The notes beneath the pieces were generated by a model. It made no database searches, was not told the origin of the DNA, and was given only the letters and a program-made list of their open reading frames with translations. A DNA stretch of 64,000 bases from Luteibacter aegosomatissinici (lineage in GTDB: Bacteria > Pseudomonadota > Gammaproteobacteria > Xanthomonadales > Rhodanobacteraceae), in assembly GCF_023078495.1 (NCBI RefSeq), contig NZ_CP095742.1, positions 2,914,001 to 2,978,000 on the forward strand, written 5' to 3'. Shown one piece after another: positions 1 to 9,361 of the stretch (position 1 is the stretch's first letter; each line of letters starts with the position of its first letter). A program made the translations under genes and the position numbers.

Positions 1-264
1 GCAGATTGACGGACCAAGAAGTCCCTGCAGCCGCGGCCAAGGTGCTTTGGGCTATGCCGACGTTGCGCTAACCCCTCGCCCAGCACCGGCCCGCGGTGTC
101 ATCCGGGGGTGTGCCTGCGACCCGGACAGGGTGCGAGACACGGCACACAGCCCTGGAAGGAGCCACGACGCCCGTCCGCAAGACCTTTCCTTTGTGTGGA
201 GAGACCCGGTGGCCGCGCTCCGCCTTGCGCACTAGGATGAACCTTCTATTGCCAGGACTCGGTC

Positions 265-537
265 ATGACGCTCGAAGACGTGATTGCCACCGCGACGCAC
301 TTGGCGGCCGCCGTCGAAGCGGGCGACCACAGGAATGCACGCCTGCTCGCGATCGACGTCGCCAAGTTCGCTGGCAGGGCGGAACTCCAGACGGTCGCCC
401 AGACGGCGCAGCGCGTTGTTGATGCCCTATCAGAAGATCCGACCGAGGAGGGTGATCTGGGCCTGGCCATGATCGTGCTTGCCGACGAGATCGCCCTGTT
501 GATCGACGGCGCGCACACCTCCGACGAGGAAGGCTAG
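265..537 (+). CDS. small hypothetical helical protein (90 aa)
   Basis: I do not recognise this protein. It is Ala/Leu/Glu-rich, predicted mostly alpha-helical and soluble, with no signal peptide, membrane segment or Cys motif. The ATG is preceded by AGGA at a 9-base spacing, which supports this start. It stands alone, with no close neighbour on the same strand before 1.8 kb. The overlapping minus-strand frames are Ser/Arg-rich and look like shadows. Confidence that it is a real gene is moderate, and no function is offered. Confidence 0.5.
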   Translation: MTLEDVIATATHLAAAVEAGDHRNARLLAIDVAKFAGRAELQTVAQTAQRVVDALSEDPTEEGDLGLAMIVLADEIALLIDGAHTSDEEG

Positions 538-1831
538 GTTTTCGATCTGATCCGCCACGAGGCGGCGGACTGGCTGGGCACCACGTCTGCAAATCCTTCC
601 GGGTCCGCGACCCTCGCGCCACCATGCGTGAGCATCGCGCGATGCCGGTGCCTCCTTCCTGTTGCGCTGTCGTCCCTGTCGTCATGGATGACCGGTCCTC
701 CTGCCTTCTGGCGGGCAGGCGGGCGGCTTTCCGGCAACGCGCTCATGCGCACCTCCCCACCGGTGACATTCCGACTCGGGGGGTGGTGTGTTCGGCAGGC
801 ATGCAGGGACCCAACGTCTCATGGACAATCGGCCGCGCCACGGCACCCGTTGTTGGCGTCGGCGCTTCGTTCATTGAACTCGGCAGCGCGGCGGCCCGAA
901 CTGGCGAGGACCGGCATCACCCCGATCCCCGCCCCCGCTGATGTCAGCCGGTCCTTCGGACACCCATACGGCCGCGCGAACGACCGCATGGCGGACGTGC
1001 CCCAAGTAAGTCACCAGCCGCCCACGCCTCCCGGCGAAGCGGACCAGCTTGCCTCCGGGATCGACGGGAAAACAGCGAAAGCCGAAGACCCCGAAAGCGT
1101 GTCACATGCGTCGTCGCAGGAAAAGAGACCCTGGTGGCAAATTGAAAGGTTTTGACCGTGTATCGAAAAGCAGCGTATCCGCTCAATCGTCTAAGGCGCC
1201 GTCGCGGGATGCGACCGTCCAACCACCAGGCCGCCGGATGGCCCATTCGACTTCGCAAGCGACCGCGTCAGAGATGCGGGCCCATCAGGCAGACCGCGCC
1301 ATTGATCCTCGGTCAAGCAGCCCCAGCGGCACCTTGCGCGGCCAGTGACACCTCCCCTTCCCCTGCCAGTTGGGCGGTAAGGTGGCGAAGTGTCGCTATA
1401 CGGCTAATCGCGTCGCATGACGCCCTGATCATGTCGCAAGTGCGTTTCATGTCGCGACCCTGCACATGGGCCACGTCCTATCAACGTCTTCGCTTCCACG
1501 CCATTGCCGAGCCGAAGCATTTGAGCGAGCGATATTACCGCCTTATCGCGTCGCGATCGGGCGACGCAGCGGTGCGGCGGTGTGGAAAGCAGAGCGTGGC
1601 CGTCGCGATCTCATGCGCATAACCGGCACATCATGGCATGGAGCGCGGGCCAGGACCGGGAATGGTTTTTGTCCGCAGCCTCGCTCATGCCGTTCGACCG
1701 GCAAGCCCAACAGTGACGTAGCGCGCACTCCCGCGCATTGCGCGCACCGCATAGGAACCTTTCCTATTCAAATCCCCAAAACCCGGTGAGACGTTTGGAT
1801 GGCCATTTGGCAAACAAATCATGGAGACAAC
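538..1831. other. gene-poor stretch, no convincing gene
   Basis: No frame here has a plausible start, ribosome site and protein-like composition together. The longer frames are Arg/Pro/Ser-rich, typical of shadow frames in GC-rich DNA. Around 1400-1460 there are three close copies of a CATGTCGC-like word (GTCGCATGACG, CATGTCGC, CATGTCGC), which could be protein-binding sites or chance. The last 100 bases before 1832 presumably hold the promoter of the next gene, but no clear boxes are visible. Confidence 0.5.
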
Positions 1832-2362
1832 ATGGATACGTTAGATAGCCTGAAGCGTCTCGGATACAGCGCCACGGTTGCCATCGCCCTGTTTGGCACA
1901 AGCCTTCTCGCCCGGGCGAGCGATATCCCAGCACCGACGGGAAGTTCCCCCCAGATTCTGGTCGATCGGGCAGCTGCGCCCATCCATAGCGAAGATGACC
2001 TTTATCGCTATACGACGCTCACCCCCAAGGCGCAATCACCGCTGAGTCTGCTGTCGCCGCAGGGGCAGAAGCGGTTCCTGTCCTCACTGAAGTTCAACGA
2101 CAACGGCCTTGTCGGCTTCAATTACGCCGACCTTCGGAACGAATTGACACCGGTGCAGATTTACCAGGTCCTCAGTCTCTTCGGCGCGCAGCGCCTGGCG
2201 GCAGTGGTGGCGGGCCCGAAGACCGGCCCGACCGAGGCGGACAGCGCACTTGGCCTCGTGAAGCCGGCCGAAGGGGTCGGTGACGATTACGAGGGATATG
2301 CGTGCCTCCACCCGCACACGTGCTCGAAGTCGATAAATGACATCTGCATGCGTGGCTGCTGA
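1832..2362 (+). CDS. exported protein with four-Cys C-terminus (176 aa)
   Basis: An unrecognised exported protein. The start is the internal ATG at 1832, preceded by a GGAG site; the upstream in-frame ATG at 1799 lacks one. Residues 1-31 form a signal peptide (basic n-region, core YSATVAIALFGTSLLARA). The last 20 residues carry four cysteines spaced C-x5-C-x7-C-x3-C (CLHPHTCSKSINDICMRGC), which would form disulfides after export. The next gene, 54 bases downstream, encodes another exported protein with a thioredoxin-like region, so the two are likely co-expressed. A peptide precursor or a small envelope protein is possible; neither is shown. Confidence 0.75.
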   Translation: MDTLDSLKRLGYSATVAIALFGTSLLARASDIPAPTGSSPQILVDRAAAPIHSEDDLYRYTTLTPKAQSPLSLLSPQGQKRFLSSLKFNDNGLVGFNYADLRNELTPVQIYQVLSLFGAQRLAAVVAGPKTGPTEADSALGLVKPAEGVGDDYEGYACLHPHTCSKSINDICMRGC

Positions 2363-2416
2363 GCGGCAAATGCCATGGCCGCCAATGTTGCGGCCATGGT
2401 TCTCTCGGAGAAACGA

Positions 2417-3436
2417 ATGAATCCTCTGCTTTTCCGCGCCTTGTGCGCATTGGCTGCGTGCCTGGTGGCTGGATCAGCGCTGGCCGGCACCACCAACGAG
2501 CTTCTCGACCGCTTGCAATCTGCAGCGCGCAGCCCGGCGGCATCCGACCGGGAGAAGGCCTCGCACTTGACGACCCTCTACGACCAACACGGCAGACCCA
2601 CCCCGTCCTCAGCCAGCGCGCTGCCCGATAAGGATCTACGTGCGTGGTTCCTTGCGGCATTCTACGTCATCTACTACAGCGATAGCCCATCGCACCTTGG
2701 TGACCTTTATCTAATCAGGAACGTGCTGGTTGCCCATCAAGCAGACGTCCGTGTCGAAACCGACTATCTGTTCAGGGCGTTGGTCATGCTGCGCCGTTTT
2801 GACGAAGCAAAGCGGCTGTCGACGTCGTCTCCCGGAGCATTTGAATCCATCCCGGACGTCGCTTGGCTGCCGGGCGCGCGGGCGGCCGACACCCCCATTC
2901 TTGTGCCCGACCCGAACGGTCGTCGCCTGGAAGTGCGCCCCTTCAGGTTGCGGGACGATTTCACAGTCCTGGTGGTGTCACACCCCCTGTGCCACTTTTC
3001 ACGGAACGCCTCCCGCGATATCACCGCCGATGGGCAACTCTCGCATCGGCTCGCCGGCCATATCATCTGGATTGAGCCACCCGGGCAGAAACTGGATATG
3101 ACAGCGACGGCTGACTGGCAGCGGGAGCTGGGCGACCAGCCGGTGGTGTTGATGAACAGCCAGGGCGAATGGCCGTTGCTTGATTCGTTTGACACGCCAA
3201 CCTTCTACGTCTTTCGTGGAAAAACCCTGGTGGGACACAAGGCGGGCTGGGCAGGGCCTGGGGATCGAGCGGCGCTCTCCGCGCTCCTGGACCGGGCAGC
3301 GGGTGGCCAAGCAAGCGAGCAGCTCGCGACCTCGCTTGCGAGCGGTCGCCTTTTTGAGGAACAAGGTTGTTGCAAGGATCAAGGCTGGCCGCACAGTGCT
3401 TCGATGACAAGTGCGAACGCAGGGACGATCTGGTGA
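2417..3436 (+). CDS. exported protein with thioredoxin-like region (339 aa)
   Basis: A likely periplasmic protein of unknown role. The ATG at 2417 has a GGAG site and opens a clean signal peptide (MNPLLFRALCALAACLVAG, cleavage after SALA). The first half is helical, possibly TPR-like. Roughly residues 175-300 resemble a thioredoxin fold: a strand run (DDFTVLVVSHPLCHFSR), later QPVVLMNSQGEWPLLD and a cis-Pro-like TPTFYVFRGK. The usual CxxC is reduced to one Cys in HPLCHFS. It follows the four-Cys protein in the same direction, so a role in folding, oxidising or carrying that partner is an inference. The C-terminus (EEQGCCKDQGW) has two adjacent cysteines. Confidence 0.75.
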   Translation: MNPLLFRALCALAACLVAGSALAGTTNELLDRLQSAARSPAASDREKASHLTTLYDQHGRPTPSSASALPDKDLRAWFLAAFYVIYYSDSPSHLGDLYLIRNVLVAHQADVRVETDYLFRALVMLRRFDEAKRLSTSSPGAFESIPDVAWLPGARAADTPILVPDPNGRRLEVRPFRLRDDFTVLVVSHPLCHFSRNASRDITADGQLSHRLAGHIIWIEPPGQKLDMTATADWQRELGDQPVVLMNSQGEWPLLDSFDTPTFYVFRGKTLVGHKAGWAGPGDRAALSALLDRAAGGQASEQLATSLASGRLFEEQGCCKDQGWPHSASMTSANAGTIW

Positions 3437-4029
3437 CAGCTGCGGTAATACCGATGGAAGCCCGGCAACCGTGACCACCGGTCCAGGGCCGTCATGGCGT
3501 GGCTTGGCGCCCTACGCAATATAACTACCCGCGCGGACGTACTCGTGAAGCTGAGTGTCCGGGCCGCCGCGACGAAGGATTCGACAAGGCGTGTAAACAG
3601 GTTCTTCTGTTCGTGGCCAGCGTCGTATGTGGTGAGCCGGTATGCTTTTCGAGATGGGCGCCTTTCGTGAACCTCCCCACTGAGAGGGATCACATTTCTG
3701 AGTGCACATAGCGCCGTCCATCCGCGCTTCAAGTCCGACTGGCAGGACGATCAATCGCCATTTCACCCCACGCAGAGCCGTAAATCCGGCGACCAGCGAC
3801 GGACTTTCACATGTCCAAGCGGCAAGCCGCTTGTATGACCCACCAGCATCGGCAACCTCTGCGAACGTTCTTCGTTCTCCGATAATGCATGAGCGTTCCC
3901 GGATGAGCAACACAGTTGCATTCAGAGTGAGACTACCGAACAAGTTCTTGCGACACCCATAATGCCAAAGGCGACGCTCATGACAGCGGGCGTCACTGAA
4001 GACTTTCACCTTGGCACAAGGGAACGGGG
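3437..4029. other. non-coding stretch, nothing recognised
   Basis: I find no gene here. The minus-strand frame spanning 3512-4009 lacks a ribosome site and resembles no family I know. This stretch and the next probably represent debris around the broken hydrolase gene that begins at 4030. Confidence 0.4.
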
Positions 4030-4215
4030 ATGACTTACCGCAATGGCTTCGACTCCCAGCTTCTTCCTGATGATTCGGTGCCCATCCTGATCGATTACCA
4101 ACCCTGCCTTGCCCGATCTCATCAGCCGCGACCCACGCATTGTGGTCAACAAAACGACAGGCTTGGCCAAGACCGCAAAGGTCTTCAACGTGCCAACCCC
4201 GGTTCTCATTCGGCG
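4030..4215 (+). pseudogene. isochorismatase-family hydrolase remnant (YcaC-like)
   Basis: The N-terminus MTYRNGFDSQLLPDDSVPIL followed by IDYQP is the typical opening of YcaC-like isochorismatase-family hydrolases. After about 27 residues the match moves to another frame, near 4105-4112, and continues as RIVVNKTTGLAKTAKVFNVP, again family-typical. It stops near residue 60 of a family usually about 200 residues long. No later catalytic-triad segment is found in any frame up to 4729. The start has a GGGG site (ACGGGG). It is a truncated, frameshifted remnant. An SDR lies just downstream, a pairing often seen for these hydrolases, so the pair was probably once an operon. Confidence 0.8.
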
Positions 4216-4729
4216 GTCAGCGGCGTCGCGTGTTTCTGGAGCAGTAGCTTCTTCATGCGCCGGCTCCCGGCACACGCCGACCCGCGCGCCCCGCCACGCC
4301 TTGCAATGGACAGGACCGACCAAGTGGCTTGCGTCACCGGACCAGCAATGGCTTTGGTCAGCGCACGGCGGACACCGCCACTGGCATACCTCCGCCTCCC
4401 GTTGAATGCGATCTTGCCGACGCGTTTTCGACGTCCACGTCGCTCCTTCCCATGTCTTCCGACACTCGATTTGGCCACGTCGCCGATGATCCCAAGGCCA
4501 CTTCCGTTCGTGCACGTGCGACAACCGTGTCCGCAAAAGAGCCCAAGTGAGTCGACCAACAACGATGACAACCCACAAAAGTGGAAAGGCAATCCCGCCT
4601 GCACGCGGCAAGATGCTCGACACACCACTTTCGGGTCGAAGACGGCCGAGGTTGTGATGCCCAGGGTTCGCTGTTGACCATGCATGGTCGCGACCATGCA
4701 AAAGCCATTACAACTCCAGAGACTGATCA
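4216..4729. other. debris between hydrolase remnant and SDR
   Basis: No frame on either strand has a credible protein. It probably contains the eroded or replaced 3' part of the hydrolase gene. I cannot see the missing hydrolase segments in any frame, so a deletion with replacement is more likely than frameshifts alone. Confidence 0.4.
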
Positions 4730-5470
4730 ATGATCGACTTGAACGGAAAGCGCGCACTCGTTACCGGCGGCTCCCGAGGCATCGGTGCCGCCATAGCACT
4801 GGTGCTGGCAGAAAATGGCGCCGATGTCGCAATCACGTACCAGCGCTCGGCGAACCCGGCGCAACAGGTGCTCGACTCGGTGAAAGCCCTAGGGCGGCGC
4901 GCCGTGGCGATTCAGGCAGATAGTGCCGATCCCTTCGCGATATCGACGTCAGTCAACGATACTGTGGCAGGTCTGGGGGGAATCGACATCCTGGTCAACA
5001 GCGCAGGCGTCGGCCATGTCGGCCTGATCGCCGACATTGATCTCGACGAATACGAGCGGTTGATGGACGTGAACGTGCGCGCGCCCGTCCTCTTTGCAAG
5101 AGCGACGATTCCGCACCTGCCCGGTGGCGGCCGGATCATCGTGATCGGCTCCGCGCTGGGCGAGCGCGTTCCCTTTCCTGGCAACACCGCATACGCCATG
5201 TCGAAGGCCGCGCTCACATCGTTCACGCGGGGCCTGTCACGCGAACTGGGGCCACACGGGGTGACCGTCAACCTCGTGCAACCCGGCGCGACCAATACGG
5301 ACGCGAATCCTGCCGACGGGTCAACAGCAGCGTTTCAGCGCGGTTTGACCTCACTGGGGCGCTTCGCAGAGCCGCGCGACATCGCAAATGCCGTTGCTTT
5401 TCTCGCCAGCCCAGCCGCGTCGATGATCACAGGCACCACGCTAACCGTCGACGGTGGTGCCATCGCGTGA
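4730..5470 (+). CDS. SDR family oxidoreductase (246 aa)
   Basis: A classical short-chain dehydrogenase/reductase, an NAD(P)-dependent cytosolic enzyme. The cofactor motif TGGSRGIG lies at residues 12-19, the NAG-like motif is NSAG near residue 89, and the catalytic residues are Ser141, Tyr155 and Lys159 in YAMSK. The C-terminal ITGTTLTVDGG motif is typical of FabG-like members, and the length is normal. Substrate cannot be assigned; a general carbonyl reductase is more likely than the true fatty-acid FabG, since no fatty-acid genes are near. A broken isochorismatase-family gene lies upstream, and no regulator gene is adjacent. The gene itself appears intact. Confidence 0.93.
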   Translation: MIDLNGKRALVTGGSRGIGAAIALVLAENGADVAITYQRSANPAQQVLDSVKALGRRAVAIQADSADPFAISTSVNDTVAGLGGIDILVNSAGVGHVGLIADIDLDEYERLMDVNVRAPVLFARATIPHLPGGGRIIVIGSALGERVPFPGNTAYAMSKAALTSFTRGLSRELGPHGVTVNLVQPGATNTDANPADGSTAAFQRGLTSLGRFAEPRDIANAVAFLASPAASMITGTTLTVDGGAIA

Positions 5471-6332
5471 AGGACCACGAGTCCAGGGGGCCCACGCCCC
5501 ATCGGCTACGGGCGGCCAGGCACGAAATGGCGCGCGAGATGGCCGTCGGCGTGGGGCGCATGCTGCCTCGGGCGAATGCGACGCATCGCGCATTCATTTC
5601 TCGCGAATGTTCAAGCCGAGCACTGGCATGACGCGCCGCCGATGGCACTTTCGACGTCGCCTGTGCGGCGCGCCGCTTCTTCTCAAGACCACGCAGTCCT
5701 CCCTGACGGACATCACGGGTCCTTGCGGCTTCATGCGCTCACGTTTGCTTCGGGCTTCGGCTTGATCCACAGCTGTGCCGCGCGTCGCGACAACTGCGCG
5801 AGAACAACGGAGGCGCTCAACACATCAACAGAAGCCTACCTATACGCCAGCGACGTGACCGAACGCCAGACGACGCCCAGCGCTGGCGATAAACGCCTCG
5901 AGCGACGAGGACGCCTTTTTCGCCCACCGTCGTCGGCAGCGCGTCGGCCCGTTGTTGCTCAAGGCCTGGATGAAACCGTCAGGCCCATCACACCAACATC
6001 AGGCAGAAAGGGACGCAGAAAGCGTGGCGCAGGGTCACCAATTCGGTCCAGCCGAAGCCGTCGACGGGCGCTGTCACCGACTGTGTCGACAGTGAGCAAC
6101 CACTGGGCATTGCGGCCCTCTGTCAGAGCCGACTGACGACGCGATCCACCGCCGCCTGTCGGGGCAAGCTGACCCTGGATGAGCGCCCGACTCGACAGGG
6201 CAGCCTGTCGCCCCACTGTAGCCCCGGGGGCGGCGGCAAACACGAATAGCGGTACAGCCTTGCTAAAGCGCCGGCCGGCCCCGCCGATAAGCCGGTACAG
6301 GCCCAGCGGTTGGGTCACCCGTGAGGCAAGCC
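5471..6332. other. non-coding stretch, nothing recognised
   Basis: The frames here are Arg/Ser/Pro-rich and lack ribosome sites. I see no RNA gene, repeat or clear promoter. The final 40 bases supply the GAGG ribosome site for the gene at 6333. Confidence 0.4.
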
Positions 6333-6701
6333 ATGAGAACCCTGCCCCTTGCTGTCGCCATTCTGGCAAGCATCGCGTCCGGCCCCACCCTCGCAGCCTG
6401 CACCGCAAAGGATTTCAACATCGAAGCCTTCGCGGTCAAGTTGCAGCAAGGGTCAGGCCAACCACGTTTCAGCATGAAGGGCCAACTCGTCAACCACTGC
6501 GCGGAAGCAGCGGCTGCGCAGGTCCGCATCGATGCAAAGGACGCTTCGGGAAAGGTCATGGCCAGCAAGCAGGGCTGGCCCGCCGGGACGTCCAACATCG
6601 AACCGGGCAAGGCCGTTGACTTCGACCTGGGCCGTCTGTTCCGTTACCAGCCGGGCATGACCGACTACACCGTCCTCATCTCGGATGCCAAGACTTGGTA
6701 A
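6333..6701 (+). CDS. exported FxLYD-like protein (122 aa)
   Basis: A small exported protein. The ATG at 6333 has GAGG seven bases upstream; the in-frame GTG at 6321 contains that site and is less likely. Residues 1-21 are a signal peptide ending TLAAC. The LAAC could be a lipobox, making it a lipoprotein, or cleavage could follow AA. The mature part resembles the FxLYD-type beta-sandwich: a strand NIEAFAVKLQQ, then FSMKGQLVNHCAEAAAAQVR, a lysine-rich hairpin and a C-terminal TDYTVLISDAKTW. Family role is unclear. It is monocistronic as far as can be seen. Confidence 0.75.
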   Translation: MRTLPLAVAILASIASGPTLAACTAKDFNIEAFAVKLQQGSGQPRFSMKGQLVNHCAEAAAAQVRIDAKDASGKVMASKQGWPAGTSNIEPGKAVDFDLGRLFRYQPGMTDYTVLISDAKTW

Positions 6702-7024
6702 CAAGGACGTGCGGGCGCGCCGACGGCAGGCGGGGACCGCTGCGGCCGGCGGTGTGGCTCAGATGCCAAGGGGGTATTGCTGGACTCTCAGGCCGGTCCA
6801 GGCGTGGCGAACGGCACAACCCGCGTGATGCGCGGAATGTGCAACGTCGACCATCCGGACGCTCCCGCCGATTGACGGATGAAGTCAGTCAACGCGGGCA
6901 CGCAGGGGCTGCGTCACCAACATCGGGCGTGGGTCCGCCGACTGCGCGGGGGGAGGCAATCGGCCTGGCATGGATTGCCATTTGCCCGGAGAAGCCAGGA
7001 TGGAGTTCCCGCCCAGGTGTACCC
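6702..7024. other. gap without a supported gene
   Basis: The frame of the next gene stays open through this stretch, but its composition is unlike protein and no start with a ribosome site is visible. I treat it as upstream region of the gene near 7025. Confidence 0.35.
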
Positions 7025-7486
7025 GTGCCCACCGTCATCCGTCTGAATGATTACCTCCAATCCATGGGGCTGTATCTGTCGAAGGGCATGGGGGACGACA
7101 AGACCGCCAAGGGCTGGTCGGTAAGGTCGGTCGCCTATGGTGAGCTCGGGAGCTGGTGTCACCGACCCACCGGCGCCGCACTGTGGCACTGGTGGCTACT
7201 TACCTCTGCCGTCCAAGACGCAGAGGACCGCTGCCTGACCCTTGTGCTTGAGCACTATCAAACGGCGCCGACGGCCGAACTCGAAGCGCTGGTCGAGTGG
7301 GCGGACCGGCATGGAAACGTCCTGGGCGGCCCGTACGGGAACACTGTGTCGGGCGTGTTTGAACCGCTGTGCAATCAGCTGGCGGAGCATGGTCCTGGGA
7401 AAATGTACTCATGCAAACCTGTGACGCCGTCCCTGCGCCACTTGCCCCCTTTTTCCGGGATGCCGACTGGAGCGCACGCGCGGTGA
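7025..7486 (+). CDS. hypothetical protein (about 150 aa), start uncertain
   Basis: The part from about 7025 on reads like a real protein: LNDYLQSMGLYLSKGMGDD, a Trp-rich run (ALWHWWLLTSAVQDAEDR) and a helical stretch to about 7400. The last 30 residues look less natural, and a neighbouring frame starting at 7411 continues with protein-like sequence, so a frameshift near 7400-7415 may divide one gene in two. The GTG at 7025 is the best start, though no good ribosome site precedes it. No family recognised. Confidence 0.5.
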   Translation: MPTVIRLNDYLQSMGLYLSKGMGDDKTAKGWSVRSVAYGELGSWCHRPTGAALWHWWLLTSAVQDAEDRCLTLVLEHYQTAPTAELEALVEWADRHGNVLGGPYGNTVSGVFEPLCNQLAEHGPGKMYSCKPVTPSLRHLPPFSGMPTGAHAR

Positions 7487-7716
7487 AGAACCGTGTGCGC
7501 AGCCACAAGAACGGGACGTCACTCCGGCGAGGCCTAAATGGGGAACGGATCAGTCGGCTTGCGCGTCGGGCATGTCTGGAGCGCATCCGCCAGCTGCCTG
7601 CAGCCCCGAGGGAATGCCAGCCCCAGAGAAGACTCCAGGGCGTGCTTTTCTTGCTGGTGGACGAAACGGGTATCGACGTACTCCCCCTATCCGAAGGCCG
7701 GTTTAGGGCGGCTTGA
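7411..7716 (+). CDS. hypothetical protein or frameshifted 3' part of previous gene
   Basis: This frame overlaps the end of the preceding gene. It ends with a hydrophobic strand (GVLFLLVDETGIDVLPL) like the conserved strand-plus-acidic pattern of the nearby minus-strand proteins (FVLVDEDRDAVAV). It is either a separate 101-residue protein starting at ATG 7411 or the continuation of the 7025 gene. The weak ribosome site favours the second reading, but neither is proven. Confidence 0.35.
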   Translation: MQTCDAVPAPLAPFFRDADWSARAVKNRVRSHKNGTSLRRGLNGERISRLARRACLERIRQLPAAPRECQPQRRLQGVLFLLVDETGIDVLPLSEGRFRAA

Positions 7717-7913
7717 GAGGTCCCTGGCAACTGGCCTTCCTGAATGATGTCGGACAGGTCGTATCAACCTGATCACCCTGGGTCAAGCCATTAAGTCGGA
7801 GCACTTGCTCCAGCTGCCGACCAGCCTCGAACGGCGACTGCTTGACTGGAAGGCGGCTCTGGAGGGCATCGCAAGCCGCAATCGCCGGCGTCAAACAGCA
7901 CGCCCGGGGCGCC

Positions 7914-8300
7914 CTACAAACGCTTGGCGGCAAGTACCGGGCTTGTGGCACCCGGTGTTGCGGCCTCCAGCCGCCCACGCTCAAACGGTGCCCCCAACGC
8001 CGGCGGGAGGTCGCCGGCAACGGCCAGGAACTCTTCAAGCGTCATTACACCATTCGCCATCGCCAGCCTAAAGCGCTCCGGTCCGTGGTCCGTCAGTATG
8101 TGGACAATTCGCCACCGGAACTCCAAGGTGAGGTCCCGGAGCGTGTCACACACGGCCACCGCGTCCCTGTCCTCATCGACAAGCACAAAACAGGTTCCGT
8201 CGAGCTTACCGCGCTTTGAGCGGCCTGGTTCACTCAGGCGCAACCTCATCGACTTTGCGACATGCTGGAAGGTTTCAACGGCAGGGATTCTGGTGGCCAT
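7914..8300 (-). CDS. hypothetical protein, intact member of local paralogue family (128 aa)
   Basis: An unrecognised soluble protein. A helix (VETFQHVAKSMRLRLSEPG) precedes a hydrophobic strand with acidic residues (CFVLVDEDRDAVAVCD), then a second helix and a region around HGPERFRLAMANGVMTLEEF. The neighbour at 8320-8841 aligns along most of its length but is frameshifted, so this is the intact copy. The ATG at 8300 has a modest GAG site. The C-terminal 20 residues (ATPGATSPVLAAKRL) look less natural and may reflect another frameshift. No function is offered. Confidence 0.6.
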   Translation of the reverse strand: MATRIPAVETFQHVAKSMRLRLSEPGRSKRGKLDGTCFVLVDEDRDAVAVCDTLRDLTLEFRWRIVHILTDHGPERFRLAMANGVMTLEEFLAVAGDLPPALGAPFERGRLEAATPGATSPVLAAKRL

Positions 8301-8319
8301 AACAACTCACTTGTCTGAT

Positions 8320-8841
8320 TAGGGAAGGTGCAATCCGGTGTTGTCGGGCATATCGGGCGTGCCGCGAACCGCTGGTCACGGAACTGGCGTGGCTCATGCG
8401 GTACACGGAGGAACGTGCCGGCACGCCCGGGTGCTGTACGTCCGCGGCCAAAGCCATCTTGCGACCCGATATCCAACAGCCTCCGGGAGCGACCCGTCGA
8501 GGTTCCGGCGATTGAGGCGCTCCTGTCACGCAGGGTGGAGTCCCGTGGACTGTCGAGAAGTTCACCGGGGCTGATGGGTCGGTCGTCCACCGACTGATTG
8601 AAACGACGCGGGCCCGTGCCTGCACCAGGCGACCAGCGTGATCCCGGATTTTGCGCTCCCGGTCGGCGGTGGTGGCGCACACGTCCACTGCATCGAGGTC
8701 TTCGTCGACCATGACGTCGACGTTTCCGGCTTCCGACCCGAGCGCAGTGTGGACGGCTTCGGACAAGCGGAGGTCCATGACACCCGCGATGTGCTGGAGG
8801 AGATCGAACTGGAGATGGTCACCGGACGACATGGATGGCAT
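8320..8841 (-). pseudogene. frameshifted paralogue of the 7914-8300 gene
   Basis: The reading starts MPSMSSGDHLQFDLLQHIAG, then MDLRLSEAVHTALG and VDVMVDEDLDAVDVCATTAD, parallel to FQHVAKSMRLRLSEPG and FVLVDEDRDAVAVCDTLRD of the intact neighbour. Near 8620 the homology moves to another frame as GPRRFNQSVDDRPISPGELL, matching GPERFRLAMANGVMTLEEFL. One inserted base restores one frame. Beyond that point the sequence is not clearly alignable. It is a tandem duplicate on the same strand. Whether the shift is natural or an assembly error is open. Confidence 0.65.
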
Positions 8842-8881
8842 TCTTTGGGGATACACCATCCTGGAGCACCCTGGCCATTCG

Positions 8882-9268
8882 TCAAGCGTGCTGCGGTGAC
8901 CTGTGCCAAGGACTGTCACAAGCCCTTGACCGTACTGGATATAACCGAAAAGATAACAGGCGCCGCTTTCGGTGACAGGCGCCGCGACGCCGACGTACCC
9001 GATGCAACCGATTCCTGCTGTCGCTCGCGGCCGAGTCGCGGCGTTTATCTTTCAGTGCCGCCAATTGCCTTTCGTCGTGCAGGCAGACCGGACATTCCCG
9101 CGATTTGCCTTCCAATTCTTGCAGCACTCGATCGCACCACCCGCACCCGATGCTGTCTGCGGGAATCAGCCTTCGCCAATCATCGAAACGCGACAGAAAT
9201 CCGACCATCTTCTCTACTGTGGAACTCGTGATTGCCGCCCTGCTGCACCACAGTCGCACAGAATCCAC
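8882..9268 (-). CDS. possible small zinc-ribbon protein
   Basis: The frame contains two Cys pairs, Cys42/Cys45 (CGWC) and Cys59/Cys62 (CPVC), separated by 13 residues, which is the layout of a zinc ribbon. The GTG at 9268 has AGGA eight bases upstream. The second half, after about residue 75, becomes Arg/Ser-rich and looks out of frame, so the gene may be truncated or frameshifted. It lies divergently upstream of the helicase operon. I cannot assign a role. Confidence 0.4.
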   Translation of the reverse strand: MDSVRLWCSRAAITSSTVEKMVGFLSRFDDWRRLIPADSIGCGWCDRVLQELEGKSRECPVCLHDERQLAALKDKRRDSAASDSRNRLHRVRRRRGACHRKRRLLSFRLYPVRSRACDSPWHRSPQHA

Positions 9269-9361
9269 AGTAGTTCCTGCGTAAACCCACCGGGCCGACT
9301 CGCCGCACTAAAGTTCCGCTGGTCCCGGCCGATGTCTTGCGAAACCCATGGAGCAGAACCG

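Noticed and set aside
944-1258. Minus-strand 104-aa frame
   Set aside because: It is very Arg-rich with no ribosome site; treated as non-coding.
3512-4009. 165-aa minus-strand frame
   Set aside because: It lacks a ribosome site, and its sequence resembles no protein family that I recognise.
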